From Neoceratodus forsteri (taxonomy: Eukaryota; Chordata; Ceratodontiformes; Ceratodontidae), in the NCBI GenBank assembly GCA_016271365.2, contig CM028132.1:590681001-590745000 (forward strand): a stretch of DNA of 64,000 nt. Reading direction: 5' to 3'. A program made the translations under genes and the position numbers. The notes under the pieces were generated by a model. It did not search any database. It was not told the origin of the DNA and saw only the letters and a program-made list of their open reading frames with translations. This document shows, in pieces, positions 41,346 through 52,206 of the stretch; position 1 is the stretch's first letter, and every line of letters begins with the position of its first letter.

Positions 41346-42689
41346 CTGGTACTTGGTTTTTTATTTTTATTTTTTAAGTCCTGTACCCCCGCCATTCAGA
41401 CATTGTCCCCCCAATGTTCTCCCTTCCACTGTCTGTCCCCAAAGTAGCCCTCCCGAGTTTTCCACTCTCCCCCATTGTGATGCCCCTTCCTGGACTTGGT
41501 TATTTTAAGATTGGGGATGTTAGGGGGCAGAGCCCCCCACAAAGGGGAGTGCAGGGGCATATCCCCCCACACTGAAAGTACAGTATCACTGTCCTTTTTA
41601 GCAATAGCGCAGAACTGTAGCAGCTTCTGATGGGTGCTATGGTGCACATAGCTGCTTTGCTTTTCTGTGATGTGCTGTAGCTGTTGTTGTCTCGCCGTTA
41701 TGCAGGTGCTGTTTTCACATGGAACTGTTTTAGGCAGTACACTAGCTGTTTAATAAAGCAAAAGTACAGATAAGGACAGCAGTAAACTGCCTTTAGGCAC
41801 AACCTAATTAGTGATGGCACCAGTGGCTCTTCACAACAGTAGGGTCAGGTCTTGTTGGTCCAAGTCACTCCATATGCCCCAGGATTTTTGACATTGATTA
41901 CATTAAACAGATATGCAAACCCAGAAATATTGAAGACCCCCCTCAAGTGTCTAAATACAGCCAGAAACTCACGATGACTTAAATGTGAACTGGGGGAGAA
42001 AAGGTATCAGATATTAAAGACATACAGATCCCTTAAAAGGGAACTAATATTGTGTGTCCTTATAGCAAAAGGATATGTGATAGGACCTGTGGACCAGGCT
42101 TCTATAAGCCTTGTGCATTGAAAAGGGCTTTAACTGAAGACAGCTCAGGATTGCTCAGAAGGACTTTTTTGGGGGGGGACCTATAAAGTGTATCATTAGT
42201 TAGGAGAAAGCCATTTTCTCTGTCAGAGTCTGCAGCCCTGAAGTGGAAGCCGTAGCTGCAGCATACGAATGAACGTGTTACTCCACAGAGCTAGGCAGCC
42301 TGCTTAACAGGAGAGAAGTAAGTTTGGGTGGTTGAGCCTTGGGCTGCTGTATCTGAGGTGGGAATGGGGCTTCTAGCTGAGCTGTAGTTTGTTGCTGAGG
42401 CTTGGGTTCTTGCTCGGCAGCTTTCTCAAGGGGACACATCGCCTGCTCGTGGCTTCCCCCTCCATGCTCTCAGATGAAGCTTCATGTCCTTTGCTCTGAC
42501 TTTGGCTCCATAGATGGGAAGGAGGAGAAGCTGATTTTTTTTTATGATTTGCCTTTCTTTTTGAATGCCCCTCTCTCTCCCTCCGGTGATAAGTTGGGAT
42601 CAACAGATCCTCATCTGGGTAGTTCTTATAGGGGACAGAAGGGCCTCAATGAGTCCAGGACCTCCAATCATGAGGATCCAGGGTAGTGA
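41346..42689. other. Unassigned, probably L1 inter-ORF sequence
   Basis: Nothing nameable except short inverted C/G-rich segments near 41520-41575 (GGGGGCAGAGCCCCCC). Confidence 0.4.
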
Positions 42690-43489
42690 CCATATCTGCA
42701 GGTTCATCTTGCCTGTCTGACATGGGGAGGATGGCCTCCAGCCAGGATCTTCTGATAAAGTCCTCCACCACCTCAGGAGTGTGGAAAGAATGATGAAATG
42801 AACCCCATTCAGTGAGATTCAAAAAACTACAGGGTATCTTAGACTGTAGGGGACTTTCAGTTGCATTAGAGCATGGTGGCTCTTGTGTAGGCTCCACATC
42901 ATTCCATGAGGGCAGGGGAAAAATCTGGATATCTCTAAATTCTGTGCCCCTGCCAAGTTAGGGGACCTCTTTCACTGGTAAGTTGTACACCTTGCTCCTT
43001 TATGGGAATCCAGAGAAATGTAACCAAAATTGGATGGGGTCATTGTCCCAGCTTTGATGGTGGGGCTTGCGAGCAGTGGAAGCAATACAACTCCAGGGGT
43101 CCCAGCCAGTGGTGGTGTAAGATGATTGGGAGCACTATCTGAAGGAATGGGTTAGTGTCTTTGACCTCTACTTCCTTGGGAAAACCTACCAGCTGTATGT
43201 GTTTCTTTCATCCCTGATTTTTCCAGATATTCTGTTCTGTCGTATAATTGTCTAATAGTGCAGTCTTGCTCACAGACTTGGGCTGACAGGTGTTCTTTTG
43301 CAAATTCCTGGATGTCAGTTGTTGTTCTGTCTGTTTAAGATGTTGAAAGACCAAAACCATATCCTCACCAGGTCTTAAGTTGGCATTTTTTAGTTTCCTA
43401 ATTCCACATAACAACTGAGGGAACATATTCCTAATTTCTTGTAGGCCAATGGCTTTGCTTTGCTGAGTTGGGAGAGTGGGAAGCGCCAC
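42690..43489 (-). pseudogene. L1 ORF1, broken
   Basis: Open N-terminal part with QEIRNMFPQLLCGIRKL and LKQTEQQLTSRNLQ (coiled-coil character), then TTEQNIWKNQG and IQLVGFPKEVE in place of the NLRIxGIPE landmark. Shifted frames give VTFLWIPIKEQ and DFSPAL, then WGSFHHSFHTPEVVEDF, the end of the C-terminal domain. Frameshifted several times. Confidence 0.78.
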
Positions 43490-44860
43490 TGTCCCAGGCC
43501 ATGCAGCTGAGATGGCCGAAAGTGAAAGTTGTTATAAAGATTGTTTTCTGGCAACAAGTGGACCATGGAAGGTGGCAGATTGTTGCAGAGGAACACGACA
43601 AATGGGGAAGCATTAAAATTCATGTGGAAAATTAATGTCTACAGGTTTATATTAGTGATTTTTGAGAGGAGTGAGGAGAACTGAAAGAGTTAGTCTGCCA
43701 TTTTCTTGCTGGCCAAGCCACACACCCTGCTCCATTTACATTTTAAGTGAGTACTCTGAGAGCCATTAATCAGCATCAAAGAATTCCTGTTTACTTGCAA
43801 ATGAAGCATGTAAAGGAGACATGCAGAAAAAAGCAAATAAACTATGTTCTTGTACAGTCTGTATAATAACCACTGCATACACCTGCTACAGGTGACCATA
43901 TCAACAAAGCTATTAAAAACCCATACCAAAAACTTGGATTACTATATTGATCATGAGTGCCTCGGTCTCAGCACTTGGAAGTTATTACTAAAGCAAGCTC
44001 TTCTATCAGCCCAGGAGTATAGAAGTGAGGTTAACAGAGTAAGGAATTTCACATCACTTCAAAAATTCACCACAACCATTAGCAACCTCTATAGGTTTAC
44101 ACTTGGAGGCAATAAAAGACTCCAGCATTGTCAACTTTACAGCAATCTCGGTCTTCTCCCCCATGACAGGAGGTGCTATTTCAGATGGCTCTCCCTCATT
44201 TATAGACATGTCAAAGGCCTATACCCTGTCTATTTTAATGACTTGGTTGCAAAGCCAGCACAAACCTAAGACATCAAGCTTAGTAAATCTAGTATATGTG
44301 GCTGAACAAATCACTAGGTGAGAAAGCCTTTGCCACAGCAGCTCCAGCCAGCTGGAAACTTCTCATTGACAGCATTGAAGAATCTACCAGTATCCGATCT
44401 TTCAAACACAACTCCCTCTCTCCCTTAGACACCAGCTAAAACTTCTCCCTGCCCCAGCTTCTTCCAGCCATCTACCTGACCATTTCCACTAATACCCCGC
44501 AATCCCTATGTTTGGCTTCCACCAGGCTCCTGGCCATGTATGACTAAAGTTGTAGTTACACGGCTGCTGAATTTTGCTTCTGGGACCACTCCTGTGGTGC
44601 TCCAACCTCCCACACCAATGCTGGTGCCTGTTTACTTGGCCCCTCTCAGCACTGATGCAAGCCATGCCAGAAAGGGTCAATGAGTCGAGGGGCTCAGCGG
44701 GAGGAACACCCAGGAACACATAGTGTGTGTCAGAGGGAGTGGTGCAGCCTGTCCACACAGTTGCTTACATTGATCGCTCCGGAACACATTCCCAGGATTG
44801 CAGCAGCATGGGGAATGGTTCAGTGAAGGACTTACCATGATCAGGTAAGTGTTCATATAG

Positions 44861-44913
44861 CCACATTTGCACCACAGCAACCCAAGGGGTTGGGTTGCTG
44901 CTGGGCAAATGTG
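44861..44913. repeat. Hairpin
   Basis: ACATTTGC-ACCAC-AGCAACCC pairs with GGGTTGCTGCTGGGCAAATGT around AAGG. It lies between the Rex1-like coding fragment and its 3' UTR, so it may be part of a small palindromic insertion. Confidence 0.6.
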
Positions 44914-45075
44914 TCCACGTAAACTGGCCTTAGTCTTCTCCCTATAACTACTGCACTGCTTTTCTCTACCTCTACTTGTACTTAATTTACACTTCAGTGC
45001 TGCTCATTGTGCTGCAGTTTGGTTCCTTCTATTGTTATTGCACTGGTACAGTATTCATACTAACCTGTACACATT

Positions 45076-45146
45076 TGGCACTTTACCTGTACTGTTACAT
45101 TAATGCTGTATATCCTGCATTGCTGTACTCCCCTTCCTCTTTTCTG
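45076..45146 (+). repeat. Single-copy progenitor of the 65-bp satellite unit
   Basis: TGGCACTTTACCTGTACTGT, TACATTAATGCTGTATATCC and TTGCTGTACTCCCCTTCC follow one another here in the order and spacing of the reverse complement of the array monomer at 56168-61089. It stands once, in a LINE 3' UTR. Confidence 0.85.
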
Positions 45147-45299
45147 CAGGTCACACCTGGAAATGAGCCTTGGCTCAGTGTGCATCTCCCAGTTACCAAT
45201 TTTCAAATAAATAAAGAACTTTTTCAACTACTTTCTTAGTCTATGTGCATGTCTTACTGATCAACTGACTTACACACTGCCCAGTTAACAGACATCTCT

Positions 45300-45580
45300 G
45301 TCCATGCATCTTCCAGATTATGTTATCTCCACTTCTGGTGCTAATACTCATACTCCTTACCTATAGTAACATGCTGTTATTGATATATGTAAGTGGTGCT
45401 TTCTCTACTGTAATATGTGCTTACTTTATCTTGTCTGTATAATTAGTTGTCTGTACCGAGTCTGAAGGCAGCAACTCTGCTGCTGTAATATCACCTGAGG
45501 TGCCTCTTGCAAAATAGGTGCTGCGTTAAATGATGTTAATTTGCTGTGCAAAACTCTAAATAAATAAAATAAGTATTCAC
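45300..45580 (+). mobile_element. LINE 3' tail, weak
   Basis: Ends GTGCAAAACTCTAAATAAATAAAATAA with a preceding AACTCTGCTGCTGTAATATC. The form is that of a Rex1-like or L2-like tail without coding sequence. Confidence 0.4.
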
Positions 45581-46030
45581 TTATATAATCAACATATCTG
45601 TTCCAGAACTCAACAGCATCAGTTGAGTGTAGGCCCTGCAGTTAAATTTTGTTCTGTGAGCCTCTACTCGTTTTATGCCAGTAGACTCAGGAACAGATCC
45701 GTACACTAATGATAAGAACAGATAATAGGTGGTGATGGCAGCATGAAAAGGTACCCTAAAAAAGTAAGGAGATTAAGGAGGCTGCACATGTCAATTGTCC
45801 AATTATATTACAGAGAACATGTCTGGCAAGGATATACTTTAAAGAATGGAGGTTTTGTGCCTTTAAATATCTTAATTCTCTTTACTACCAGTTAGAAAAA
45901 TAATGGTGAAAAGCCCCTAGTTTCACTGCACAAACAAAAGCAACTGTTCTAAAAGTTCAGACTACTTTTCCTAACACATTACCATAAAACTGATAAACGA
46001 GCCAATTCCCTATTTTATAGCATAGAACCC
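45581..46030. other. Unassigned sequence
   Basis: No feature recognised. Confidence 0.35.
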
Positions 46031-46033
46031 CAG

Positions 46034-46379
46034 GGGCTGGATTTTCAAAGCCCCCAGGATTTGGCATAGATGCAGAAAAAACTAGTGCAAGTGGATCTTC
46101 ACTTGCAGAGCCGCAGTTTTCTCTCATGTGCTGGATTTTCAAAAAAGGAGCCATTTTACGGCTGGCTCCATAATTTATGGCAGCTTGCAGCTGTTTGTTA
46201 GTGCAGCTGTGCCAGAATGTTACACCTGGTTGGACCAGGTACAACATCCTCTGCAGCTGCACCTGCTGTGCGTGCAGAGCATGGACTGAAAATGGGAATT
46301 TTCACAGGTGCAGAGATGTTTTTCCACACTGGCAGCTGTAGAGTGGGACTTATTCCCATAATGACTGAAAATCCAGCCC
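46034..46379. mobile_element. 346-bp MITE with CAG target duplication
   Basis: The ends GGGCTGGATTTTCA and TGAAAATCCAGCCC are perfectly inverted over 14 bases. CAG flanks both (46031-46033, 46380-46382). An extra internal terminus-like GCTGGATTTTCAAA starts at 46131. Subterminal GCAGCTG motifs repeat. Its three-base CWG duplication and GGGC ends match the MITE at 11956. Confidence 0.8.
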
Positions 46380-46604
46380 CAGCTCTTTAAACAAGATAAT
46401 ACAAGTTTTACGTTCCCTTCACTTTTCACATGGGAAAAGTGGGTGATAAGGGCTTTTGCAACCATGGATGTTCAGATGGGGTGTCTATTGCTTAGAGGGG
46501 ATCCTTGTGTGGACCTTGCTGGGTCTATACATCTTATCACAAACATACATCTCACATAGTACATCTCATTGAGACTCACAGGGTTGCCTTACTATTTTGA
46601 TGTA

Positions 46605-47740
46605 ATATCCCCTGGGTGTGGGGAGAAACTGGTTAAGTGGGTTAGTAACTGGTTGGAGGACAGACATCAGAGGGTGGTTGTGGGGGGGGGACTCTCAACT
46701 CCCAGAGCAGTCATCAGTGGGGTCCTGCAGGGTTCAGTGCTGGGCCAATGCTGTTTAACATCTTCATAGCTGATGGGGTTAAGAACAAGATCAGCCTATT
46801 CGCCGATGACACCAAGATAGGAGCGGTGGTGGAAGGTGCAGAGGGAAGAAAAGATCTCCAGGAAGAATTGGTAAGGCTTGAGCAGTGGTCAGATACCTGG
46901 CAGCTGGGTTTCAATGCTAAGAAGTGAAAGGTCATGCACTTCGGAGTCAGGAATCCAGAGTACAGTTACCAGCTGTCAGTCTCTGAGGAGGAAAAGGATC
47001 TGGGGGCAATGGTCACAAGGAATATGAACCACTCATCTCAGTGTAGGAAAGCAGTGGCCAAAGCCAATAGAATGATGGGGTGCATTGCTAGAGGAATCAC
47101 CTCTAGGAGGGAGGAAGTCATTCTACCACTGTACAGGTCACTAGTTAGGCAGCACTTAGAGTACTGTATGCAGTTCTGAAACCCCTACTTAAAGAAGGAC
47201 ATCAGACTATTAGAGGGGGTGCAGTGGAGGGTGACAAAGATAATCGGAGGAATGATGGGGAAACTTTATAAGGATAGGTTGCGGGAGCTCAACATGTACT
47301 CACTGGAGGAGAGGAGGGAGAGGGGTGATATGAGACCTTTAAGTATTTAAAGGGCATGAACAGGGTTAGTACAGAGGGCATGTTTCAATTAAAGGGAGAG
47401 GGGGATTACTAGGGGGCACAGTCTGAAGCTGGTGGGGGGTAGGTTCAAGAGAGACTTTAGGAGGCACTACTTCATAGAGAGAGTGGTGGCAAGGTGGAAC
47501 ATGCTGCCTGAGGATGTGATAGTTCTACAAACAGTGGGGAGCTTTAAAAAGGGGTGGGATGGGGTAAAGGGCAAGGTACTAGTCGGTGGGAGGCTGAGCG
47601 GGATAAGGAAAGCAGTAAGAGGTAAAGAGGATGAGGGGCAGGTGAGGGGCAGCAGCAGTTGTCTAACTGTGGACTGCACAGCTGAGCAGACACAGTAGAC
47701 CATTTGGCTTGTATCTGCTGGTATTTCTATATGTTTGTAT
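46605..47740 (+). mobile_element. CR1 LINE, 5'-truncated at RT
   Basis: It begins within the RT (LVKWVSNWLEDRHQRVVVGG), followed by SGVLQGSVLG, FADDTK (TTC codon at 46799), WQLGFNAKK and MGCIARGITSRREEVILPLYRSLVR with HLEYCMQF. The C-terminal RRHYFIERVVARWNMLPEDV segment is at 47432-47530. The 3' end reads TAGACCATTTGGCTTGTATCTGC. Motif C is intact. Single stops and frameshifts break the frame. Confidence 0.9.
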
Positions 47741-47950
47741 GACAAAGCGCCCCTTACAGGGTTGGAAGTATCCTTTTCCCCAAAAAAACAAATACACACA
47801 CACACACTTCTTTAAACAACACATACCATCCAGAGCCAATCTGAATGTAAAAGATGAGGGCTAAGTGCAAATTCAGTTACAAAAGCTCCATTTAGAAACA
47901 AAGATAACATTTAGGTTTCGCCATCCCTGACCTTATCAAGTTAAACTGCC
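47741..47950. other. Unassigned, with short (CA)n
   Basis: (AC)n of about 8 units at 47790-47806. Nothing else. Confidence 0.4.
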
Positions 47951-48037
47951 CCAGGTCATGCCTGAAAATAGGCAGGATTTGTCTAGTGCACTTACCTGGT
48001 CAACAAAAACTAAAATTAAAAAAAAAAAAAAAAAAAT
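47951..48037 (+). mobile_element. Short LINE 3' tail
   Basis: Same tail as at 14850: GCCTGAAAATAGGC stem-loop (47960-47973), CTTACCTGGTCAAC, then a run of A's. A severely truncated insertion. Confidence 0.75.
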
Positions 48038-49690
48038 GTTTCAAAATCCCTGTGGACTTTCTTGTGCAGCAGCTGTTCAGAACACAATAATCAAGGTTAC
48101 GCATGCAGTTCTGATTAATGTTTACCTGGACCAATGTGAACTTACAAAGGTGAACACACGTGTCAGCTACTGGGAAGGAGCCAGAGAACTGATCTGATGC
48201 ACAGGCTACATGACAGTTCATGCTTAAATAAAACAATTGAGTGTCCAACTGTACAGTTCTAGTCACTGCTGCTTGCTACCTCATCCCTGAATTTTCAGTC
48301 ACAACATTCTGTGGGAATTAGTATGGTATTATTTTAGACAGTACAGTTCTCTCACGAAAAAAAGCAAATCGTATTATGTAGTCAAAGAATATCAGCAAAT
48401 GAGGTCTCACAAACAAGAGTACTTTATTCTTTCTGTACAGTCAAAGAACTAGTTACAATGAAGTGTAACTTTTTAAATCATCTTTAGGTCTCAGTTTCTC
48501 TCATATGGGGCTGCATTAAAATAAAGAAAAAATGTCCACAGTTATGCATGTATCTCATGCCAAACTTTTGTTCCTATCGGTGTTTTATCAAGTCATGATT
48601 GAATAGCTCATCGACAGCCATACTGTCTATACTGAAAGAGTAGCTATGTCTTTGCAAACATTTTCGGTGGACATCTGGATGTACTTAATGTGTACCGAAC
48701 ATAGAAAATCACAAAACTCTAGCTTTAAAAAAAAAAGGTCCGTACAGAGACAAAGTAGGTGGTGTGGTTTCAGCAGAGAGAGAGCGAGAGAAAATACACT
48801 AAAACAGAAACTGACAATAGGGTTACGACCCTTTAAATAGCCCAAATCAGGACATTTCATTCTGCTATATGATTTTTTTTTGCAAGACGATATGAACCTC
48901 AAGCAATGCCACAGACTTTTTTCTAAATACTCAGAACTAAGACTCAGTGTTTTAGATCTTAAGTAGTTCATATTATATCAGAACATTTTGAAATATTTTA
49001 TTTAGGATATTGGAGTTTTCTACAACTTCAAGAGGAAAGTAAAAAAATATATTTCTAGTTATAGATCGGGCTGTTCTCAATGTTTCCCTTTTTTTTTGTG
49101 TGGGAGGGGGTGCAAGACATAGCCCCTCAAACCAGGACTGTTCTGACGAAATCAGGATAGGAGGTAACCTCAACTGGCAAACATTCTGCAAGTTAGCCAA
49201 AAATGAAAACACTTTTACCAGGACCAGCCTGTCCGTGCAGTGGTAGCACCACCATTCACGGTGCTGGCAACTCAGGTTGGGGGGCATGCATGGGTCATGA
49301 CAGGGGCCAGCTGGTGGGAGAAGTGAGCTTTTCATAAGATGCTCGTCTCCTCCGGAAGGGTACATAGAGTGCTGTGCTGTAATACTACCACCTGGCTGAC
49401 CAAAGGTGGTGGTTCATGCTGTAGCAGCAATGGGCGTGTAGGCGCTTCAGGACAGTGGCCTGTGCATGCTCTGCATGTGATGCCCATTGCCATTCTTGCC
49501 CATGAGGTGTCCAGGGCAATCAGGACAGAATGAAAAAACAAAAATTCTACCTGACTGCAGCAGGATGAAGCAACAACTTCCTGCAGGCTTCACGCCACCG
49601 ACTGGGCACCTGCTTCCAACCAAGCATGACTTCCCGAGAAGCTTGGGCAGCTCCAACGGTCCTGCCTAGGGGGGATAAGCTGTGAAGGAA
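48038..49690. other. Unassigned sequence
   Basis: No gene or element identified. A GA-rich patch near 48775-48795 and overlapping short open frames around 49330-49670 have no motif. Confidence 0.35.
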
Positions 49691-49699
49691 TGAAGGTAA

Positions 49700-49808
49700 G
49701 GGATCAAGCTCCAATGATTACTGGTGATTGGAGCTGGTGGGGTCAACTGAGGATAGAGGCAAGTCTAGCAGAGGGAGAAAAAACTAAAATTAACAAAAAA
49801 AAAAAAAT
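49700..49808 (+). repeat. Dispersed repeat D tail, copy 1
   Basis: GTCAACTGAGGATAGAGGCAAG...AGAGGGAGAAAAAACTAAAATTAA followed by an A-run. It matches 50100-50165, suggesting two copies of a SINE or LINE 3' end. Confidence 0.5.
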
Positions 49809-50099
49809 ACTTTTACCAGGGGAGACTTTTGTTACTAGCCTCTCCTGTGCCTAACAGGAAACTTTCAAGCAGGCATAATAAGTAAAAATAAAGAATTGCC
49901 GCACTAATTCCATATCATTAGTAGTTTATAAACTTTTCATGGACTTGGTCCTTTGGTTTTGGGGGGAACTCCATTGCCCTACCATGCAGGAGGCCCCAAT
50001 TCACATTCTAATACTAACTCCTATACTGGACCAGTGGAGTCTGGGGAGGCACCGCATAGGCAGCGCATTCAGATCCCGCAGGAGGGAACCACTTTCCCG

Positions 50100-50165
50100 T
50101 GGCTAGTGAGATTAACTCTGCATAAAGGCAGGTCGGGCAGACGGAGGAAAAACTGAAATTAAATC
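50100..50165 (+). repeat. Dispersed repeat D tail, copy 2
   Basis: ATTAACTCTGCATAAAGGCAGG...AGACGGAGGAAAAACTGAAATT; compare 49725-49795. Confidence 0.5.
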
Positions 50166-50529
50166 AATGATATATTTAGGACCAAAAAAGCCTTATTTTC
50201 AAAGTCTTCCCATTTCAAATGTTGCATAAATACAACAAATAATATTTATCCACAAAAAAATTCTAAATCCAAAAAATATATAGATTTGAACATGTATTTC
50301 AAATGTAACACTATAATCATGACTAAGAAACAATTTAGCATTTCTTTTAAAAGTTATACACAGCTACGTATCGAAACACAGAATCACTGTGGATTCAGTT
50401 CACAGCGGCCTCAGGCAAGAAACGATGGTTGGGGTGATCTACAGACCTCCTGGACAGGTGGAAGAGAGAGAGAGAGAGAGATAAGGAGCTAGGAGCAGAA
50501 CTAGAAAGGGGGTTGGCAAAGGGAAGGTG

Positions 50530-51444
50530 GTGGTGGTGGGAGATCTAAACCTGTCAGATATTAATTGGGACTTTCCAGCTGCCAGGATTGCCATGAGTCA
50601 GGCCCTGCTGTATACATTGTAGGATTTGGTACTGGTGCAGATGGTTAAGGAACTCATTAGGCTGGATGCCATTCTAAATGTAGTGCTCAACAACTCAGAA
50701 GTGGTAGGAGGAGAGAAGGTAGGGGAGTCAATAGGGCTCAGCAACCATAGCTGTACATGGTTTGACCTGGCCCTTGGGACCAGTAAACCCTCATCAAAGA
50801 CTGAAGTGCTGAATATGCCAGATGTTAACTGGAGCACCTTTGCTGCAGCCACATCCAAGAGCAGGGCCATTCTCAATGTCCTACAAGGGGCATGCCTCAA
50901 ACAGCTAGTTTTGGCACCCACTCGGGAGGGAGCAATCTTAGACCTGGTACTCTCAAATGGGAACAGAGAGAGGATCTCAGATCTAGAAGTGGGTAGCCAT
51001 CTGGGAACAAGTGACCACCAAACAGTGTGGTTCACAATAAACTCAGCTGTAGAGTCAAGCCACTCAAAAGTGAGGGTACTGGACTTCAGGAGGGCTGAAT
51101 TTGTCAAAATGGGAGTGTGCCTCAGAAAAGCACTAGCAAACAGGCAAGAAGGTGCGGTGGAGCAACAATGGGGAAACAACAGACACAGAGCTGCGTATTG
51201 TGGAAGGGAAAAACAGTTCTTTAAATACATTAGTGAAAAACAAAAGAAGGGAGGAGGAATTGTTAGGCTAGGTAGGGTAATTGAGGAGGATGGGCAGAAA
51301 GCAGCCATTCATAATGATTACTTCTACTCTGTATTCACAAGAGAAGACAAAGGGCCTCTCCCAAGCAGTGGCATTAAGGAGCCTATAAAGGGATCCAGAC
51401 AAGGCAGCAAGTATTTATTAGTGAAAATGTTCAGAAAAGGTTAG
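50530..51444 (+). pseudogene. CR1 endonuclease C-terminus, duplicated, plus linker
   Basis: First block: NLSDINWDFPAA ... LDAILNVVLNN ... GESIGLSNHS (50545-50755). Second block: NMPDVNWSTFAA ... REGAILDLVLSNG ... LGTSDHQTVWF (50815-51040). Each is the same part of the endonuclease, so the domain end is present twice in tandem with different sequence. The 272-codon frame from 50626 spans the junction and continues through the linker (FLKYISEKQKKGG-like) to HNDYFYSVFT. The first copy is one CR1 subfamily and the second another. Confidence 0.75.
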
Positions 51445-51629
51445 CAGCCCTAAAGACAGACAAGGCCTCAGGGCCAGATGGGATGCATCCAAGGGTGCTT
51501 AGGGAACTGGCAATGGAACTAACTGAACCCCTGGTAGGTCTATTCAGTAGCTTAGTTCAGACAGGTGTAGATCCAAAGACTGGAGGGTAGCAGACATAGT
51601 CCCAGTCCATAAGGTTGGGGGGAGAAGGA

Positions 51630-52206
51630 AACTGCTGGTGAGACCCCATCTGGAGTACTGTGTGCAGTTCTGGAGACCCAATCTCCACAAGGACATAGAC
51701 AAGATGGAAGCTGTCCAGAGGAGGGCAACTAAAATGGTGCAGGGTCTGCATCAGAAGACATATGAAGAGAGACTAAAGGAGCTTAATATGTATAGCCTCG
51801 AGGAAAGGAGGGAGAGGGGGGACATGATAGAAACTTTCAAGTACCTAAAGGGTATAAACAAAGTCCTAGAGGGTAGCATCTTTCAAAAAGGGTGGGCAAG
51901 AACAAGGGCTGAATTTGAAGATGAGGCGGCTCAGAGGTAATGTAAGGAAGTATTTTTCACAGAGAGGGTTGTGGATGCATGGAGCGGCCTTCCGGGAGGT
52001 TGTGGAGTCAAAAACAGTGGTTGAATTCAAGCATGCATGGGACAGCCATAAGGCAATTCTAGGGGGTGAAGGTAGAAAGAAGTAGGCTGCTGGTTAACTA
52101 GGATCTGCAGCTTATTCATTAGGTAGGGAAATGGGCAGACTGGGTGGGCCAAGCGGTCCTTATCTGCCATCAAATTCTATGTTTCTGTGTTCTATGTTTC
52201 TATGTT
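51630..52206 (+). mobile_element. CR1 3' part nested in CR1
   Basis: It starts at [27 protein letters not shown] (C-terminal domain), passes [22 protein letters not shown] and ends in GGTGGGCCAAGCGGTCC...CAAATTCTATGTTTCTGTGTT with several TCTATGTTT repeats. The outer CR1 frame (GGRR ... SVTLMSIVGK) is interrupted exactly here. Confidence 0.88.

Larger units (their letters stand above)
37590..43500 (-). mobile_element. Third L1-clade LINE, minus strand, 3'-truncated and interrupted
   Basis: ORF1 (43489 to 42690) and the first half of ORF2 (39276 to about 37600) lie in the right order on the minus strand. The RT stops at the YRPISL region, so the 3' half is missing; the element was truncated there or cut by the neighbouring LINE. 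The 3.4 kb between the ORFs holds a hAT-like MITE, dispersed repeat C, a SINE and an old LINE remnant, and a CR1 tail lies within ORF2. Confidence 0.75.
43840..45217 (+). mobile_element. Rex1-like LINE, 5'-truncated, with seed of the 65-bp satellite
   Basis: The C-terminal frame shows LGLLPHDRRCYFRWLSLIYRHVKGLYPVYFNDL (43844-44269), then AFATAAPASWKLL. The 3' UTR follows, interrupted or extended near 44460-44900. At 45076-45146 it contains one copy of the 65-base unit that forms the large array at 56168. It ends TGAGCC-TT-GGCTCA (stem, 45164-45177), CCAGTTACC and AAATAAATAAA. Confidence 0.75.

Noticed and set aside
50598..51308. 236-codon minus-strand frame
   Set aside because: Antisense shadow of the CR1 endonuclease and linker frame at 50626-51444.
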